Origin: an uncultured Lachnospiraceae bacterium
GTDB lineage: Bacteria > Bacillota > Clostridia > Lachnospirales > Lachnospiraceae
Reading direction: 5' to 3'
Length of the DNA stretch: 64,000 nt
NCBI GenBank assembly: GCA_910588815.1
Contig: CAJUQY010000004.1
Coordinates: 43,606-107,605, forward strand
The notes under the pieces are model-generated. The model ran no database searches. It was not told the origin of the DNA and worked only from the letters and a program-made list of their open reading frames with translations. The translations under genes and the position numbers were made by a program. Positions 25,877 to 34,674 of this stretch are shown here, piece by piece. The stretch's first letter is position 1. Each line of letters opens with the position of its first letter.

Positions 25877-26566
25877 TTATCCCTTCTTGATAATGATGCC
25901 CATCTTTTTCGCCAGCTCTGCCGCCTGAAAAAGATCCACTATCACACCGGAGAGTTCCCTGTTATCGTCGGATACCGTAAGCCCCCCGATCTCACTGTCG
26001 GAAAGATCCATTCCCCTCAAAGAGGTTTTAAAAAAGCTGGCATTTTTAAGGCTTGCTTCGCTCCAAAATATCTGTTTGCATCTGCAGGCGGTCAAATTGC
26101 CGTTATCCATTCTTGTCCGCAAAATCCGCATATGCTCCAGGCGGGAGGAGTCAAAATTCGCATCTTCAAAATTGCACTCTTCCAGATAAAGGTGTTTGAG
26201 AACCATTCCGGTAAACTTCGCCCCGACTCCTTTACAGGAATGAAAAATAATCCGCTCCATATATCCTTCGTCAAAATCACAGCCGGACAGGTCGCAGCTT
26301 TCAAAAAGGACATCCGCAAATTCCCCATGGGCAAAGGAGCAGTTCCAAAAACGGCAATTTTGAAATTTTACGCCGGAAAATCTCATGTAGGAAAAGTCCT
26401 CCCCCTCACAGGTAATTCCCGCAAACCGCCTTGTCCGGATCTGTTCCTCTTCCTCTCGGCAGTTTTGCAAAAACTCTTCGTCCGCCAAAAGAAAATCCGC
26501 CTCCTCCGCAAAAATCGGAGTAAGCGGCATTTTCTTTTTCTCCTGATCCCGCATCAACAACGTCAT
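25877..26566 (-). CDS. Pentapeptide-repeat protein
   Basis: The 229-residue product has an irregular run of A(D/N)LxX-type repeats from about residue 45 to 190 (for example CDLSGCDFDEG, CNFEDANFDSS and ASLKNASFFKTSLRGMDLSDSE), predicted to fold as a quadrilateral beta helix. An Arg/Glu-rich N-terminus and a Lys-rich C-terminal helix cap it. GGAGG lies nine bases before the ATG. Pentapeptide proteins have varied roles, including gyrase protection in Qnr/MfpA; nothing here points to one. It is convergent with the hemerythrin pair. Confidence 0.82.
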   Translation of the reverse strand: MTLLMRDQEKKKMPLTPIFAEEADFLLADEEFLQNCREEEEQIRTRRFAGITCEGEDFSYMRFSGVKFQNCRFWNCSFAHGEFADVLFESCDLSGCDFDEGYMERIIFHSCKGVGAKFTGMVLKHLYLEECNFEDANFDSSRLEHMRILRTRMDNGNLTACRCKQIFWSEASLKNASFFKTSLRGMDLSDSEIGGLTVSDDNRELSGVIVDLFQAAELAKKMGIIIKKG

Positions 26567-26817
26567 ACACTCGCGCCTCCATTCCCTGCTTTCTCATCCG
26601 CCACACAAATATTCTTCGCTATGGTGGTATTTATATTCATGGCCTCATCCCCTGCTCTTTACTTCCAGTTTATCACATTCCGCACGAGCAAACCACCCAC
26701 ATTTTTCAGCCTTATTTTTTGTCAGAAAAACCCCATGGAAGCCGCTTGTCTCCCATGGAGTTAAATATACAACTCTTATTCTCTTTTATTTTTCGAAACA
26801 CCCGTTCTGTTTCACCC

Positions 26818-27297
26818 TCACTTGTGATATGGTTCCCCCGCCTGGATTTTAAAGCTCCGGTAAAGCTGCTCCAGAAGAATGACCCGCATCAGCTGATGGG
26901 GAAATGTCATCCTGGAAAAACTCAAGGCTTCGTCGGCCCGTGTGATCACACCGTCGGACAGGCCCAGGGAACCGCCAATCACAAAGGCAATATGGCTGTT
27001 CCCGTAAAGGCCCAAGCCGGAAAGATGCCCTGAAAGCTCTTCAGAGCTTCGCATCTTTCCGTCTATGGCAAGGGCAACCACATGCATGCCGTCCGACACA
27101 TGGGAAAGCAGGCGTTCTCCTTCCTTCTCCTTGATTCTCCGGACAGCCGCCTCGGAAGCTCCGTCCGGCGTCTTTTCGTCCGCGACCTCAATAATATCCA
27201 ACCTGCAGTACCGGGAAAGACGCTTCACATACTCTCCAACGGCCTGCGTGTAAAACTTTTCTTTAACCTTTCCCACCGCCAAGATTGTAATACGCAT
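26818..27297 (-). CDS. rlmH: 23S rRNA (pseudouridine1915-N3)-methyltransferase
   Basis: SPOUT-class methyltransferase acting on pseudouridine 1915 in helix 69 of 23S rRNA. The 159-residue product has the normal length and conserved blocks: MRITILAVGKVKEKFY at the start, LAIDGKMRSSEE in the middle, and FVIGGSLGLSDGV followed by SFSRMTFPHQLMRVILLEQL, which forms the trefoil-knot SAM site. It lies 55 bases after carB on the same strand and may be co-transcribed with it. Confidence 0.96.
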   Translation of the reverse strand: MRITILAVGKVKEKFYTQAVGEYVKRLSRYCRLDIIEVADEKTPDGASEAAVRRIKEKEGERLLSHVSDGMHVVALAIDGKMRSSEELSGHLSGLGLYGNSHIAFVIGGSLGLSDGVITRADEALSFSRMTFPHQLMRVILLEQLYRSFKIQAGEPYHK

Positions 27298-27352
27298 CTC
27301 GCTCCCTCGCCTCCCGAATCTTCTTTACTCATTCTCCAGGGGGATATCCGAC

Positions 27353-30300
27353 TTATTCCTTGTCCCTCACGCTTGCGTGCAGCTCCTGCAGGGACTTCAC
27401 CTGTCCGTTGCCGTGCTCCTTCACAAACCGGATACCGCCGATCATAGCCTTAGCCGCCGCCATGGTTGTCGCATAAGGAACCTTTTTCTTGATGGCGGCT
27501 TTTCTTAAATAACTGTCGTCCATCTTCCGCTCCTTTTCCACCGGTGTGTTGACAATCACATCGATCTTTCCGTTTGTGATCAGATCATACATGTTGGGAC
27601 GCCCTTCCTGCAGCTTGTTGATCATCTCTGCTTCCAGTCCATTCTCCCTGAGCAGGGCGCAGGTGTTTCTGGAGGCAATGATCTTAAAGCCTGCCGCAGC
27701 AAATTCCTTTGCCACTTCTACCGCCTCCGGCTTATCCTTATCGCTTACGCTGATCAGGACGGTTCCCTCCAGCGGAAGCCTGGTCTGGGAGGCTTCCTGG
27801 GTCTTATAAAACGCCTCGCCCCAGGACTCGGAAAGCCCAAGGACTTCTCCTGTGGAGCGCATTTCAGGCCCCAGAACCGGATCCACCTCCTGGAACATAT
27901 TGAAGGGGAAGACCGCCTCCTTCACGCCGTAATAGGGAATCTCCTGCTCTTTCAGGGACGGAACCGGAGAAGGCCGGCCGGTCAGCTCTCCGGTCACGAT
28001 ATCAATGGCCAGGGGCACCATGCGGATATTGCAGACCTTGGAGACAAGGGGCACCGTCCGGGACGCCCTGGGATTGGCTTCCAGCACGTAGACCTTGCCG
28101 TTCTCAATGGCATACTGCATGTTCATAAGCCCCCTCACATGCATCTCCTCCGCAATCTTCCTCGTGTATTCTTTGATTGTTCTGACATTTTCCTCCGACA
28201 AATGTCTGGAGGGGATGATACAGGCCGAGTCGCCTGAATGGACGCCGGCCAGCTCAATATGCTCCATGACCGCAGGCACAAAGGCGTGAGTACCGTCACT
28301 GATGGCGTCCGCCTCACACTCGGTGGCATGAACCAGGAAGCGGTCGATGAGGATGGGCCGGTCCGGAGTCACGCCGACAGCCGCTTCCATATAGCCCGTC
28401 ATGCTTTCCGCGTCGTAGACCACCTCCATCCCCCGGCCTCCCAGCACATAGGAAGGTCGAACCATCACCGGATAACCGATCCGGTCCGCAATCTCCAAGG
28501 CTTCCGAGACATTCACCGCCATACCTGCCTCCGGCATAGGAATTTCCAGCCTGTCCATCATGGCCCGAAACTGATCCCGATCCTCGGCCAGATCAATGAC
28601 CGCCGGAGCTGTCCCCAGGATCTTCACACCGTTTTTCTCCAGATCAGCCGCCAGGTTAAGAGGTGTCTGTCCGCCGAACTGGGCAATCACGCCCACCGGG
28701 CGCTCCTTCTTATAAATGCTAAGCACATCCTCCAGAGTCAATGGCTCAAAATAAAGCTTGTCGGAGGTGTCATAATCCGTGGAGACCGTCTCCGGGTTGC
28801 AGTTGACAATAATGGTCTCAAATCCCAGCTTCTTGAGAGCCAGAGACGCATGGACACAGCAGTAATCAAATTCGATGCCCTGTCCGATCCGGTTGGGGCC
28901 TCCCCCCAGGATCATAACCTTGGGCCGGCCGCTGCCAATGGGATTCTTATCCTCTCCGTTATAAGTAGAATAATAATAAGCACTGTCCTCGGTTCCGCTC
29001 ACATGGACGCCTTCCCAGTTTTCTTCCATTCCCAGGGCAATCCTCCGCTCCCGGACATCAGCTTCCGCCACACCAAGGATCTGGCTCAAATACTTGTCGG
29101 AAAAACCGTCCTTCTTCGCCCGAATCAATGCCTCGTCCGAAGGCAGGCCGCCCCGGAAGGCGAGAAGCGCCTCCTCTTCCTCCACCAGCTCCTTCATCTG
29201 CTCAATGAAATAATGCTTCACCTTCGTCAGTTCATAAATCTCTTCGGCCGCTGCCCCTTTCCTCAAAGCCTCATACATGACAAAATACCGCTCGCTGGAA
29301 GGAATTGTCAAAAGGCGCAGGAGTTCTTCCTTCGTTTTTGTGTCAAAATCTTTGCAGTGGCCCAGGCCGTACCGCCCCGTCTCCAGGCTGCGGACTGCCT
29401 TCTGGAACGCCTCTTTAAACGTCTTTCCGATGCTCATGACCTCGCCCACGGCCCGCATCTGTGTTCCCAGCTTGTCCTCCACGCCCTTGAATTTCTCAAA
29501 GGCCCAGCGGGCAAACTTGAGAACAATATAATCCCCGTCCGGAACATATTTGTCCAGAGTCCCGTATTTCCCGCATGGAATATCCGCAAGAGTCAGGCCG
29601 GCCGCCAGCATGGCCGACACAAATGCAATTGGGAATCCGGTAGCCTTGGAGGCCAGAGCAGAAGAGCGGGATGTCCTGGGATTGATCTCAATGATGATAT
29701 CCCGGTCCGTCTTCGGGTCATGAGCCCACTGAACGTTGGTTCCGCCGATGACCTCAATGGATTCCACGATCTTATAAGACTTTTCCTGAAGGCGTTTTTG
29801 CACTTCCTCCGAAATGGTAAGCATGGGGGCGGCGCAGAAGGAATCTCCCGTATGAACGCCCAGAGGATCGATATTCTCGATAAAGCAGACCGTAATCATA
29901 TTGCCTTCCGCGTCGCGGACCACCTCCAGTTCCAACTCTTCCCAGCCGAGGATGGACTCCTCCACCAGAACCTGGCCAACCAGGCTGGCCTGCAATCCTC
30001 TGGCACAGACGGTCTTCAACTCTTCCACATTATAGACCAGGCCGCCTCCGGCCCCTCCCATGGTATAGGCCGGACGGAGCACCACAGGATAGCCCAGCCT
30101 GTCGGCAATGGCAAGGGCCTCGTCCACTGAATATGCCACCTCGCTCTTTGCCATCTCGATGCCCAGTTTTTCCATGGCATGCTTGAACTCGATCCGATCC
30201 TCCCCGCGTTCGATGGCATCCACCTGGACGCCGATCACCTTCACGTGATACCGATCCAGGACGCCTGCTTTAAAAAGCTCCGAACATAAATTTAAGCCAG

Positions 30301-30580
30301 ACTGTCCGCCCAGATTGGGCAAAAGTGCGTCCGGCCGCTCCTTCGCGATGATCTGCTCCAGCCGTTCCACATTGAGCGGCTCAATATATGTGACATCCGC
30401 AATTTCCGGATCCGTCATGATCGTGGCCGGGTTGGAATTCACCAGTACGATCTCGTACCCCAGCTTTCTGAGAGCCTTGCACGCCTGCGTGCCAGAATAG
30501 TCAAATTCACAGGCCTGTCCGATGATGATGGGGCCGGAACCGATAATCAGGACCTTATGGATATCTTTTCTCTGAGACAT
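27353..30580 (-). CDS. carB: Carbamoyl-phosphate synthase large subunit
   Basis: Makes carbamoyl phosphate from ammonia (delivered by CarA from glutamine), bicarbonate and two ATP, for pyrimidines and arginine. The product has 1075 residues: two ATP-grasp halves (SGPIIIGQACEFDYSG near the start, GGGPNRIGQGIEFDYC at about 563) and a C-terminal MGS-like allosteric domain (INTPVEKERKMDDSYLRKAA). I start at the ATG at 30580 (AGGGGGA upstream); the frame extends 33 codons further with no family match. carA is not adjacent, so the small subunit must be encoded elsewhere. Confidence 0.97.
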   Translation of the reverse strand: MSQRKDIHKVLIIGSGPIIIGQACEFDYSGTQACKALRKLGYEIVLVNSNPATIMTDPEIADVTYIEPLNVERLEQIIAKERPDALLPNLGGQSGLNLCSELFKAGVLDRYHVKVIGVQVDAIERGEDRIEFKHAMEKLGIEMAKSEVAYSVDEALAIADRLGYPVVLRPAYTMGGAGGGLVYNVEELKTVCARGLQASLVGQVLVEESILGWEELELEVVRDAEGNMITVCFIENIDPLGVHTGDSFCAAPMLTISEEVQKRLQEKSYKIVESIEVIGGTNVQWAHDPKTDRDIIIEINPRTSRSSALASKATGFPIAFVSAMLAAGLTLADIPCGKYGTLDKYVPDGDYIVLKFARWAFEKFKGVEDKLGTQMRAVGEVMSIGKTFKEAFQKAVRSLETGRYGLGHCKDFDTKTKEELLRLLTIPSSERYFVMYEALRKGAAAEEIYELTKVKHYFIEQMKELVEEEEALLAFRGGLPSDEALIRAKKDGFSDKYLSQILGVAEADVRERRIALGMEENWEGVHVSGTEDSAYYYSTYNGEDKNPIGSGRPKVMILGGGPNRIGQGIEFDYCCVHASLALKKLGFETIIVNCNPETVSTDYDTSDKLYFEPLTLEDVLSIYKKERPVGVIAQFGGQTPLNLAADLEKNGVKILGTAPAVIDLAEDRDQFRAMMDRLEIPMPEAGMAVNVSEALEIADRIGYPVMVRPSYVLGGRGMEVVYDAESMTGYMEAAVGVTPDRPILIDRFLVHATECEADAISDGTHAFVPAVMEHIELAGVHSGDSACIIPSRHLSEENVRTIKEYTRKIAEEMHVRGLMNMQYAIENGKVYVLEANPRASRTVPLVSKVCNIRMVPLAIDIVTGELTGRPSPVPSLKEQEIPYYGVKEAVFPFNMFQEVDPVLGPEMRSTGEVLGLSESWGEAFYKTQEASQTRLPLEGTVLISVSDKDKPEAVEVAKEFAAAGFKIIASRNTCALLRENGLEAEMINKLQEGRPNMYDLITNGKIDVIVNTPVEKERKMDDSYLRKAAIKKKVPYATTMAAAKAMIGGIRFVKEHGNGQVKSLQELHASVRDKE

Positions 30581-30680
30581 AGCTTTCCCCCTGTTTTTAT
30601 GCTTTCCTGTTTTTATCCCTACTATTATACATAAAACCGCCACCGGGCGCAACAAAAAAGTGGAGGCCGGGAAGACCAAA

Positions 30681-30725
30681 AGGACTGTCAGTTGCTTCTA
30701 TTCGCCAACTGACAGCCCCTTTTTT
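30681..30725 (-). terminator. Terminator after the DhaR-like gene
   Basis: A 10-bp stem (CTGTCAGTTG with CAACTGACAG), extended by AAAAGGGG/TCCTTTT pairing. On the minus strand it ends the dhaK-dhaL-regulator transcript. T-rich sequence on the plus side may make it bidirectional. Confidence 0.7.
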
Positions 30726-30733
30726 CCGTCCTG

Positions 30734-32494
30734 CTACGGTTTCTTCTGCGGAGTCTCTTCCCCGCCCTGTTTTTCCTTCCTTCTGCTGTAATCCAGCCCA
30801 TATTCCGCCATCTTCCGGTACAAGGTGGCCCTTCCGATCCCAAGAAGCTTTGCAATCTCCACCTTGCTGTAACCCGCCCGCAAAAGCTCGGCGATCCTCT
30901 CCTTTTCCAGATCAGAGATGGCCGAAATCCCCTGTTCCTTCAACCGCCGGATTCCCATGGCTGCCAGATCCTTGTCCGTGACGGTTCCCTCGCTGCTCCG
31001 GACAATCTTCTCCAGGATCTTATCCACCTCGTTGGGATCCTCTCCCCAATCTTTATTCAAGAGCCACTGCCTGGCGGATCTGCTCAGAGTTACCGAATCA
31101 TTTTCATATCTGGAGCGGTAAAACGTCTCTCCCAAATCCAGGGCCGCCGCAAGTCTCGCCCGGTCCTCATAAAAAGAATCCAGGGCAATCGTATTCTTTT
31201 CCAGGTGATAATACAGTTTTTCCAGAAAAAACCCCTCATCAGACAAAGCCTTTAAATCCTTTGTCGTCGTAAAAATCAGTCTCACTCCGCTCCCGGCCGC
31301 CTCCGTCCCTTCAGGGCCGCCGCATCCTGTTTTCATAAAATCCAGCAGACGTTCCTGTAGATAAAACGGAAGATTTTCCACATCATATAAAACCAGAGTT
31401 CCTCCCAGAGCCCTCTGAAGCTCCCCGAAGCTGCTGAACAAAAACTGTTCAAAAAATTCCCGGTAAAGATTATTGCAATAGACCGGAACAATCCCCATGC
31501 CGCTTCTGTCCGAATAATTACAGACCGCCTTGGCGGCCATCTCATTGACGCACCGTTCCGGCCCGCAGATCAGAACCGGAAGCAGCGTCGCCGCCAGCGC
31601 CTTGGCCCTGTCCGCCATCTCTTCCGTGAAAATCCAGCCCCGGCACCACTCCAGTGTGACCAGAGAACCGCTTCCCGCCTGATTAGCCGCCGCCCAGATA
31701 TGATCCATGGAGCGGAAACAGAAGACAAGCCGTTTCTCCCCCTCAGGCAAAAGCTCCTGACAGGACAAAAAACCATAAAAAGAATACGCTCCCCTCTCCA
31801 AAGCGATCTTCAAATTCCGGAACCCCGCTTTTTTCCGGAAACACTCCCGAATCATCCGGTGAGGAAGAAGCATCTGCAGATTTTCTCCCCGAAGGCTCCC
31901 CTCCAAGCCGAACATGGAAGTAAAGGCCCGATTACAGAAAAGAATTTCCCCGGCAGAATCCGTGCAGACCACCCCGTCTTCCACGCATTCCAGCACCTGC
32001 TCCCGCTCCCTGTTTTCCCTTCTGACTGCTGCAAGTTCATCCCGCTCCCGGATTTGCTCTGCCAAAAGCCCCGCCATCCGCGCCGCGAAATCTGCCGCTT
32101 CCTCCAGATCCTGGCACACGCCAAATGTCCGGTGTCCCGGAAACAAAAGCGCAATCACCCCGATGACCCGCCCTTCATAATGCACGGGTATCCCCGCCGC
32201 CCCAAAAATTTGGCAGTCCTCATAGGCATAGCAGCTTCTGCAAATCTCCGACTGCCGTCTGTCCTCCGCCACGATCCGTTTCTGCCTCACAAGCGCCTGC
32301 CCAATCACGCAGCCCGGTTCCACAGGCGCAGAAAGGCGGTAATATAAAACGGCCTCCCCCACCACACTCAGATTATGATCCACGATACGGACATCCGCAT
32401 CCACCGTCTTTGCGATCACCTCCGCAAACCGCTTCACCGAATCCGAAATCGTCTTTAAAAGTGTCTGACTGATCATCCGGGGATTTTCTGCCAT
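30734..32494 (-). CDS. DhaR-like activator: GAF, PAS, degenerate AAA+ and Fis-type HTH
   Basis: The 586-residue product has the layout of acetoin/dihydroxyacetone operon activators: an N-terminal GAF-like domain (about 20-150, with a Cys-rich CRSCYAYEDC), a PAS domain (about 165-260), an AAA+ region (about 290-510) and a C-terminal Fis-type HTH (about 540-570, SKVEIAKLLGIGRATLYRKM). The AAA+ part is degenerate: the Walker A position reads GPERCVNE, there is no GAFTGA loop, and Walker B reads LVLYDVENLP. It therefore probably does not drive sigma-54 transcription; E. coli DhaR is a known sigma-70 activator of this build. It follows dhaK and dhaL on the same strand. Confidence 0.82.
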   Translation of the reverse strand: MAENPRMISQTLLKTISDSVKRFAEVIAKTVDADVRIVDHNLSVVGEAVLYYRLSAPVEPGCVIGQALVRQKRIVAEDRRQSEICRSCYAYEDCQIFGAAGIPVHYEGRVIGVIALLFPGHRTFGVCQDLEEAADFAARMAGLLAEQIRERDELAAVRRENREREQVLECVEDGVVCTDSAGEILFCNRAFTSMFGLEGSLRGENLQMLLPHRMIRECFRKKAGFRNLKIALERGAYSFYGFLSCQELLPEGEKRLVFCFRSMDHIWAAANQAGSGSLVTLEWCRGWIFTEEMADRAKALAATLLPVLICGPERCVNEMAAKAVCNYSDRSGMGIVPVYCNNLYREFFEQFLFSSFGELQRALGGTLVLYDVENLPFYLQERLLDFMKTGCGGPEGTEAAGSGVRLIFTTTKDLKALSDEGFFLEKLYYHLEKNTIALDSFYEDRARLAAALDLGETFYRSRYENDSVTLSRSARQWLLNKDWGEDPNEVDKILEKIVRSSEGTVTDKDLAAMGIRRLKEQGISAISDLEKERIAELLRAGYSKVEIAKLLGIGRATLYRKMAEYGLDYSRRKEKQGGEETPQKKP

Positions 32495-32541
32495 TTTATA
32501 CGCCCGCCTTTGCCATTCATTAATACCCGTTCCCGCAGGAT

Positions 32542-33186
32542 TTACAGTTTGGAGAGGGCATAGTCCGCCAGAATCTCGATCTGGTAGGACATGGTGACCG
32601 CACCGGGATCCAAATGTCCCACGCCCTTGTCTGCCTGATAAGTGGCCCGGCCCCTCACGGCCTCCATGCCCTTGGTGCTCTCCGCACCGTCAAGTGCCGC
32701 CTGCTTCACCTTCTTTAAAGTTTCCTCTTCGGAAAGTCCCTCCGCCAGGCATGCCTTATAGCATTCTGCCGCCGGGTGAAGGCTGTCGATCATGGTCTTC
32801 CATCCGGGTTTCGCATTTCCTCTGGACATGATCGCATCCAGCATGGCGGAAAGGACGCCGCAAAGCTCCTCGTTGCCGATGGTCTCTTTCTCCTTGAGAG
32901 TCTTGGCTGCCGCCAGATACGCGCTCCCGTAAAGAACACCGGAAGAGCCGCCGATCACGGACATCATAGTTTTTCCGATCTGCTTGAACTGCTCAAACAA
33001 ATTCATTTCCGCCAGAGATTCCGCGATCTCATTGAGCTTTCCGAAGCCGCTGTCAATGTTCGCCCAATGATCGCCGTCACCCGTAGCGGCATCCAGCTCC
33101 GTGATATAATCTCCGCTGGCATGGATCTTCTGATAGGCCAGCTTAATGTACTCCACATAATCCCTGCTTGTCAACTGAAATCCCAT
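32542..33186 (-). CDS. dhaL: Dihydroxyacetone kinase subunit DhaL
   Basis: ADP/ATP-binding subunit of dihydroxyacetone kinase. The 214-residue product has the normal length. The Mg-nucleotide aspartates sit in DAATGDGDHWANIDSGF (Asp30, Asp35, Asp37). SVIGGSSGVLYGSAYLAAAK and the C-terminal TYQADKGVGHLDPGA match the family. It lies 50 bases after dhaK. No dhaM phosphotransfer gene is in the window, so the phosphate donor system is elsewhere or different. Confidence 0.94.
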   Translation of the reverse strand: MGFQLTSRDYVEYIKLAYQKIHASGDYITELDAATGDGDHWANIDSGFGKLNEIAESLAEMNLFEQFKQIGKTMMSVIGGSSGVLYGSAYLAAAKTLKEKETIGNEELCGVLSAMLDAIMSRGNAKPGWKTMIDSLHPAAECYKACLAEGLSEEETLKKVKQAALDGAESTKGMEAVRGRATYQADKGVGHLDPGAVTMSYQIEILADYALSKL

Positions 33187-33236
33187 AATTTTTTATTCCT
33201 TTCTCTAAACAATAAACACGAAAACAATCTTTATGA

Positions 33237-34235
33237 TCAGACGCGGAACGCAGGCGCCTCGCTGGGAGCGTCCAGAAGCTCTTTCAATTCGTCGTCTAAC
33301 TTCATCAAAGTCAGAGAGCAGCCCGCCATCTCCAGAGCCGTCATATAATTGCCCACAAAGGTCTTATAGACCTTGACCCCTTTTTCCGCCAGATAAGCCT
33401 GCACGTCACCGTTCAGAATATAAAGCTCCATCAGGGGAGTTGCACCCAGGCCGTTGACCATCAGGGCAAACTCGCCGTCCTCCGTCCCAATGCCGGAAGC
33501 CTTGTAATCCTCCAGGATCTTGTCCACGAGAATCTTCGCAATTTCTTTGGATTCCTTGATCGTAGTCTTGCTGATGCCGGGTTCTCCGTGGATACCCATG
33601 CCGATCTCGATCTCATCCTCCTCCAGAACAAATCCGGGCTTCCCTACAGCGGGAATGGTACACGCGCTCATGGACATACCCATACTTCTCAGATTCTTGA
33701 TGGCCTTTTCCGCTGCCGCCTTCACCTCAGAAAGAGTAGCCCCCGCTTCTGCCTTGGCACCTGCGATCTTGTGCACGAAGACCGTACCGGCAATGCCTCT
33801 GCGCCCGGTGGAATAGGTGCTGTCCTCCACAGCCACATCATCCTTCACGATCACATAATCCACTTCAATGTCATCCATCTCGGCCATATCTGCCGCCATC
33901 GTGAAATTCATATAGTCACCGGAATAGTTCTTTATCACAAGAAGCACACCCTTGCCGCCGTCGGCCTGGTTGATCCCCTCCTGAATCCTCTCCGGATCGG
34001 GAGAAGAAAACACATTTCCGGCTACAGCCGCATCCAGCATCCCCTTCCCCACATAACCTGCATGGGCGGGTTCATGGCCGCTTCCGCCGCCGGACACGAC
34101 GCCTACCTTTTTGCTCTTCTCCTTCCTGGAAATGACTCCCAGACCCTCGCTGTGAATGACTGCCGGATTGGCCATGGCCAGCCCGTGCAGCATCTCCTCC
34201 ACTACATTTTCCGGTTTGTTGATGATCTTCTTCAT
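33237..34235 (-). CDS. dhaK: Dihydroxyacetone kinase subunit DhaK
   Basis: Substrate-binding subunit that holds dihydroxyacetone covalently as a hemiaminal on a histidine and forms DHA phosphate. The 332-residue product has GGGSGHEPAHAGYVGKGMLD at about 49-68 and the active-site His216 in GIHGEPG. RRGIAGTVFVHKIAGA is typical. The start ATG at 34235 follows AAGGAAAGG. The leader is unusual: a 51-bp tandem repeat and operator-like dyads lie upstream. First gene of the dhaK-dhaL-regulator operon. Confidence 0.95.
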   Translation of the reverse strand: MKKIINKPENVVEEMLHGLAMANPAVIHSEGLGVISRKEKSKKVGVVSGGGSGHEPAHAGYVGKGMLDAAVAGNVFSSPDPERIQEGINQADGGKGVLLVIKNYSGDYMNFTMAADMAEMDDIEVDYVIVKDDVAVEDSTYSTGRRGIAGTVFVHKIAGAKAEAGATLSEVKAAAEKAIKNLRSMGMSMSACTIPAVGKPGFVLEEDEIEIGMGIHGEPGISKTTIKESKEIAKILVDKILEDYKASGIGTEDGEFALMVNGLGATPLMELYILNGDVQAYLAEKGVKVYKTFVGNYMTALEMAGCSLTLMKLDDELKELLDAPSEAPAFRV

Positions 34236-34250
34236 AGTTTTGCTTTCCTT

Positions 34251-34352
34251 TCCTTAAATTTGCCCGTGTTTTCCGGGCATCATGGGATACCCGCAGGGTG
34301 TTCCTTAAATTTGCCCGTATTTTCCGGGCATCATGGGATACCCGCAGGGTGT
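34251..34352 (-). repeat. Two tandem 51-bp repeats in the dhaK leader with mini-ORFs
   Basis: Copy 1 (34251-34301) and copy 2 (34302-34352) are almost identical; a partial third copy follows. On the RNA strand each holds two small hairpins (ACCC-TGC-GGGT, and GCCCG-7-base loop-CGGGC), an ATGATG-started nine-codon ORF (MMPGKHGQI at 34283-34254, MMPGKYGQI at 34334-34305) and an AAATTTAAGGA tail resembling a ribosome site. The only clear difference is one base in the hairpin loop (His/Tyr codon). Confidence 0.75.
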
Positions 34353-34369
34353 TTCCTTAAGCTTCTTGC

Positions 34370-34387
34370 TGTATCATTATAATACAC
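34370..34387. promoter_or_regulatory. Operator-like dyad, copy 1 (TGTAT-N7-ATACA)
   Basis: TGTATCATTATAATACAC. The identical 18-mer recurs at 34510-34527. It lies just downstream of the predicted dhaK -10, where a repressor or activator could act. Confidence 0.5.
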
Positions 34388-34402
34388 CACTAGTCATATC
34401 AT

Positions 34403-34430
34403 ATTATAGCACATTGTCGGGAGTCCGCAA
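34403..34430 (-). promoter_or_regulatory. Extended -10 promoter of dhaK
   Basis: Minus strand: -35 TTGCGG (34430-34425), 16-base spacer, extended -10 TGCTATAAT with TATAAT at 34408-34403. The leader to the dhaK start is about 160 bases. Confidence 0.6.
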
Positions 34431-34448
34431 TGGTTTTTTTTCATATTT

Positions 34449-34466
34449 TGTATGATTTCCAATACA
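34449..34466. promoter_or_regulatory. Operator-like dyad, variant (TGTAT-N8-ATACA)
   Basis: TGTATGATTTCCAATACA, with the same half-sites as the copies at 34370 and 34510 but one extra spacer base. It lies immediately upstream of the dhaK -35. Confidence 0.4.
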
Positions 34467-34509
34467 TTTTCCCGTTTTTCTATTCTGGCATCTTTTCCCG
34501 TTTTCATTT

Positions 34510-34527
34510 TGTATCATTATAATACAC
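34510..34527. promoter_or_regulatory. Operator-like dyad, copy 2 (TGTAT-N7-ATACA)
   Basis: Exact repeat of the 18-mer at 34370, 140 bases away, on the upstream side of the dhaK promoter. The arrangement would suit a looping or multi-site regulator. Confidence 0.5.
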
Positions 34528-34603
34528 TTCTGGTTTTTGGAAACATCCTGAGAGCCCTTTCGGGCGCAGAAGGCCGATTCCCCTGTGCGCCCCTGCGCAT
34601 AAA

Positions 34604-34636
34604 AACAAACCGGGCAGGAGGAAATCCCCCTGCCCG
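34604..34636 (-). terminator. Terminator after the hemerythrin-receiver gene
   Basis: An 8-bp GC stem (CGGGCAGG at 34611-34618 with CCTGCCCG at 34629-34636) followed on the minus strand by GTTTGTTTTTA. Confidence 0.6.
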
Positions 34637-34674
34637 CAAATAATCCCGCTATGCCTGTAACAGCAAAAACGCGG

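Noticed and set aside
28238..30130. 630-codon plus-strand frame opposite carB
   Set aside because: Fully antisense to a strongly conserved gene and without family resemblance; long antisense frames are expected in GC-rich coding DNA.
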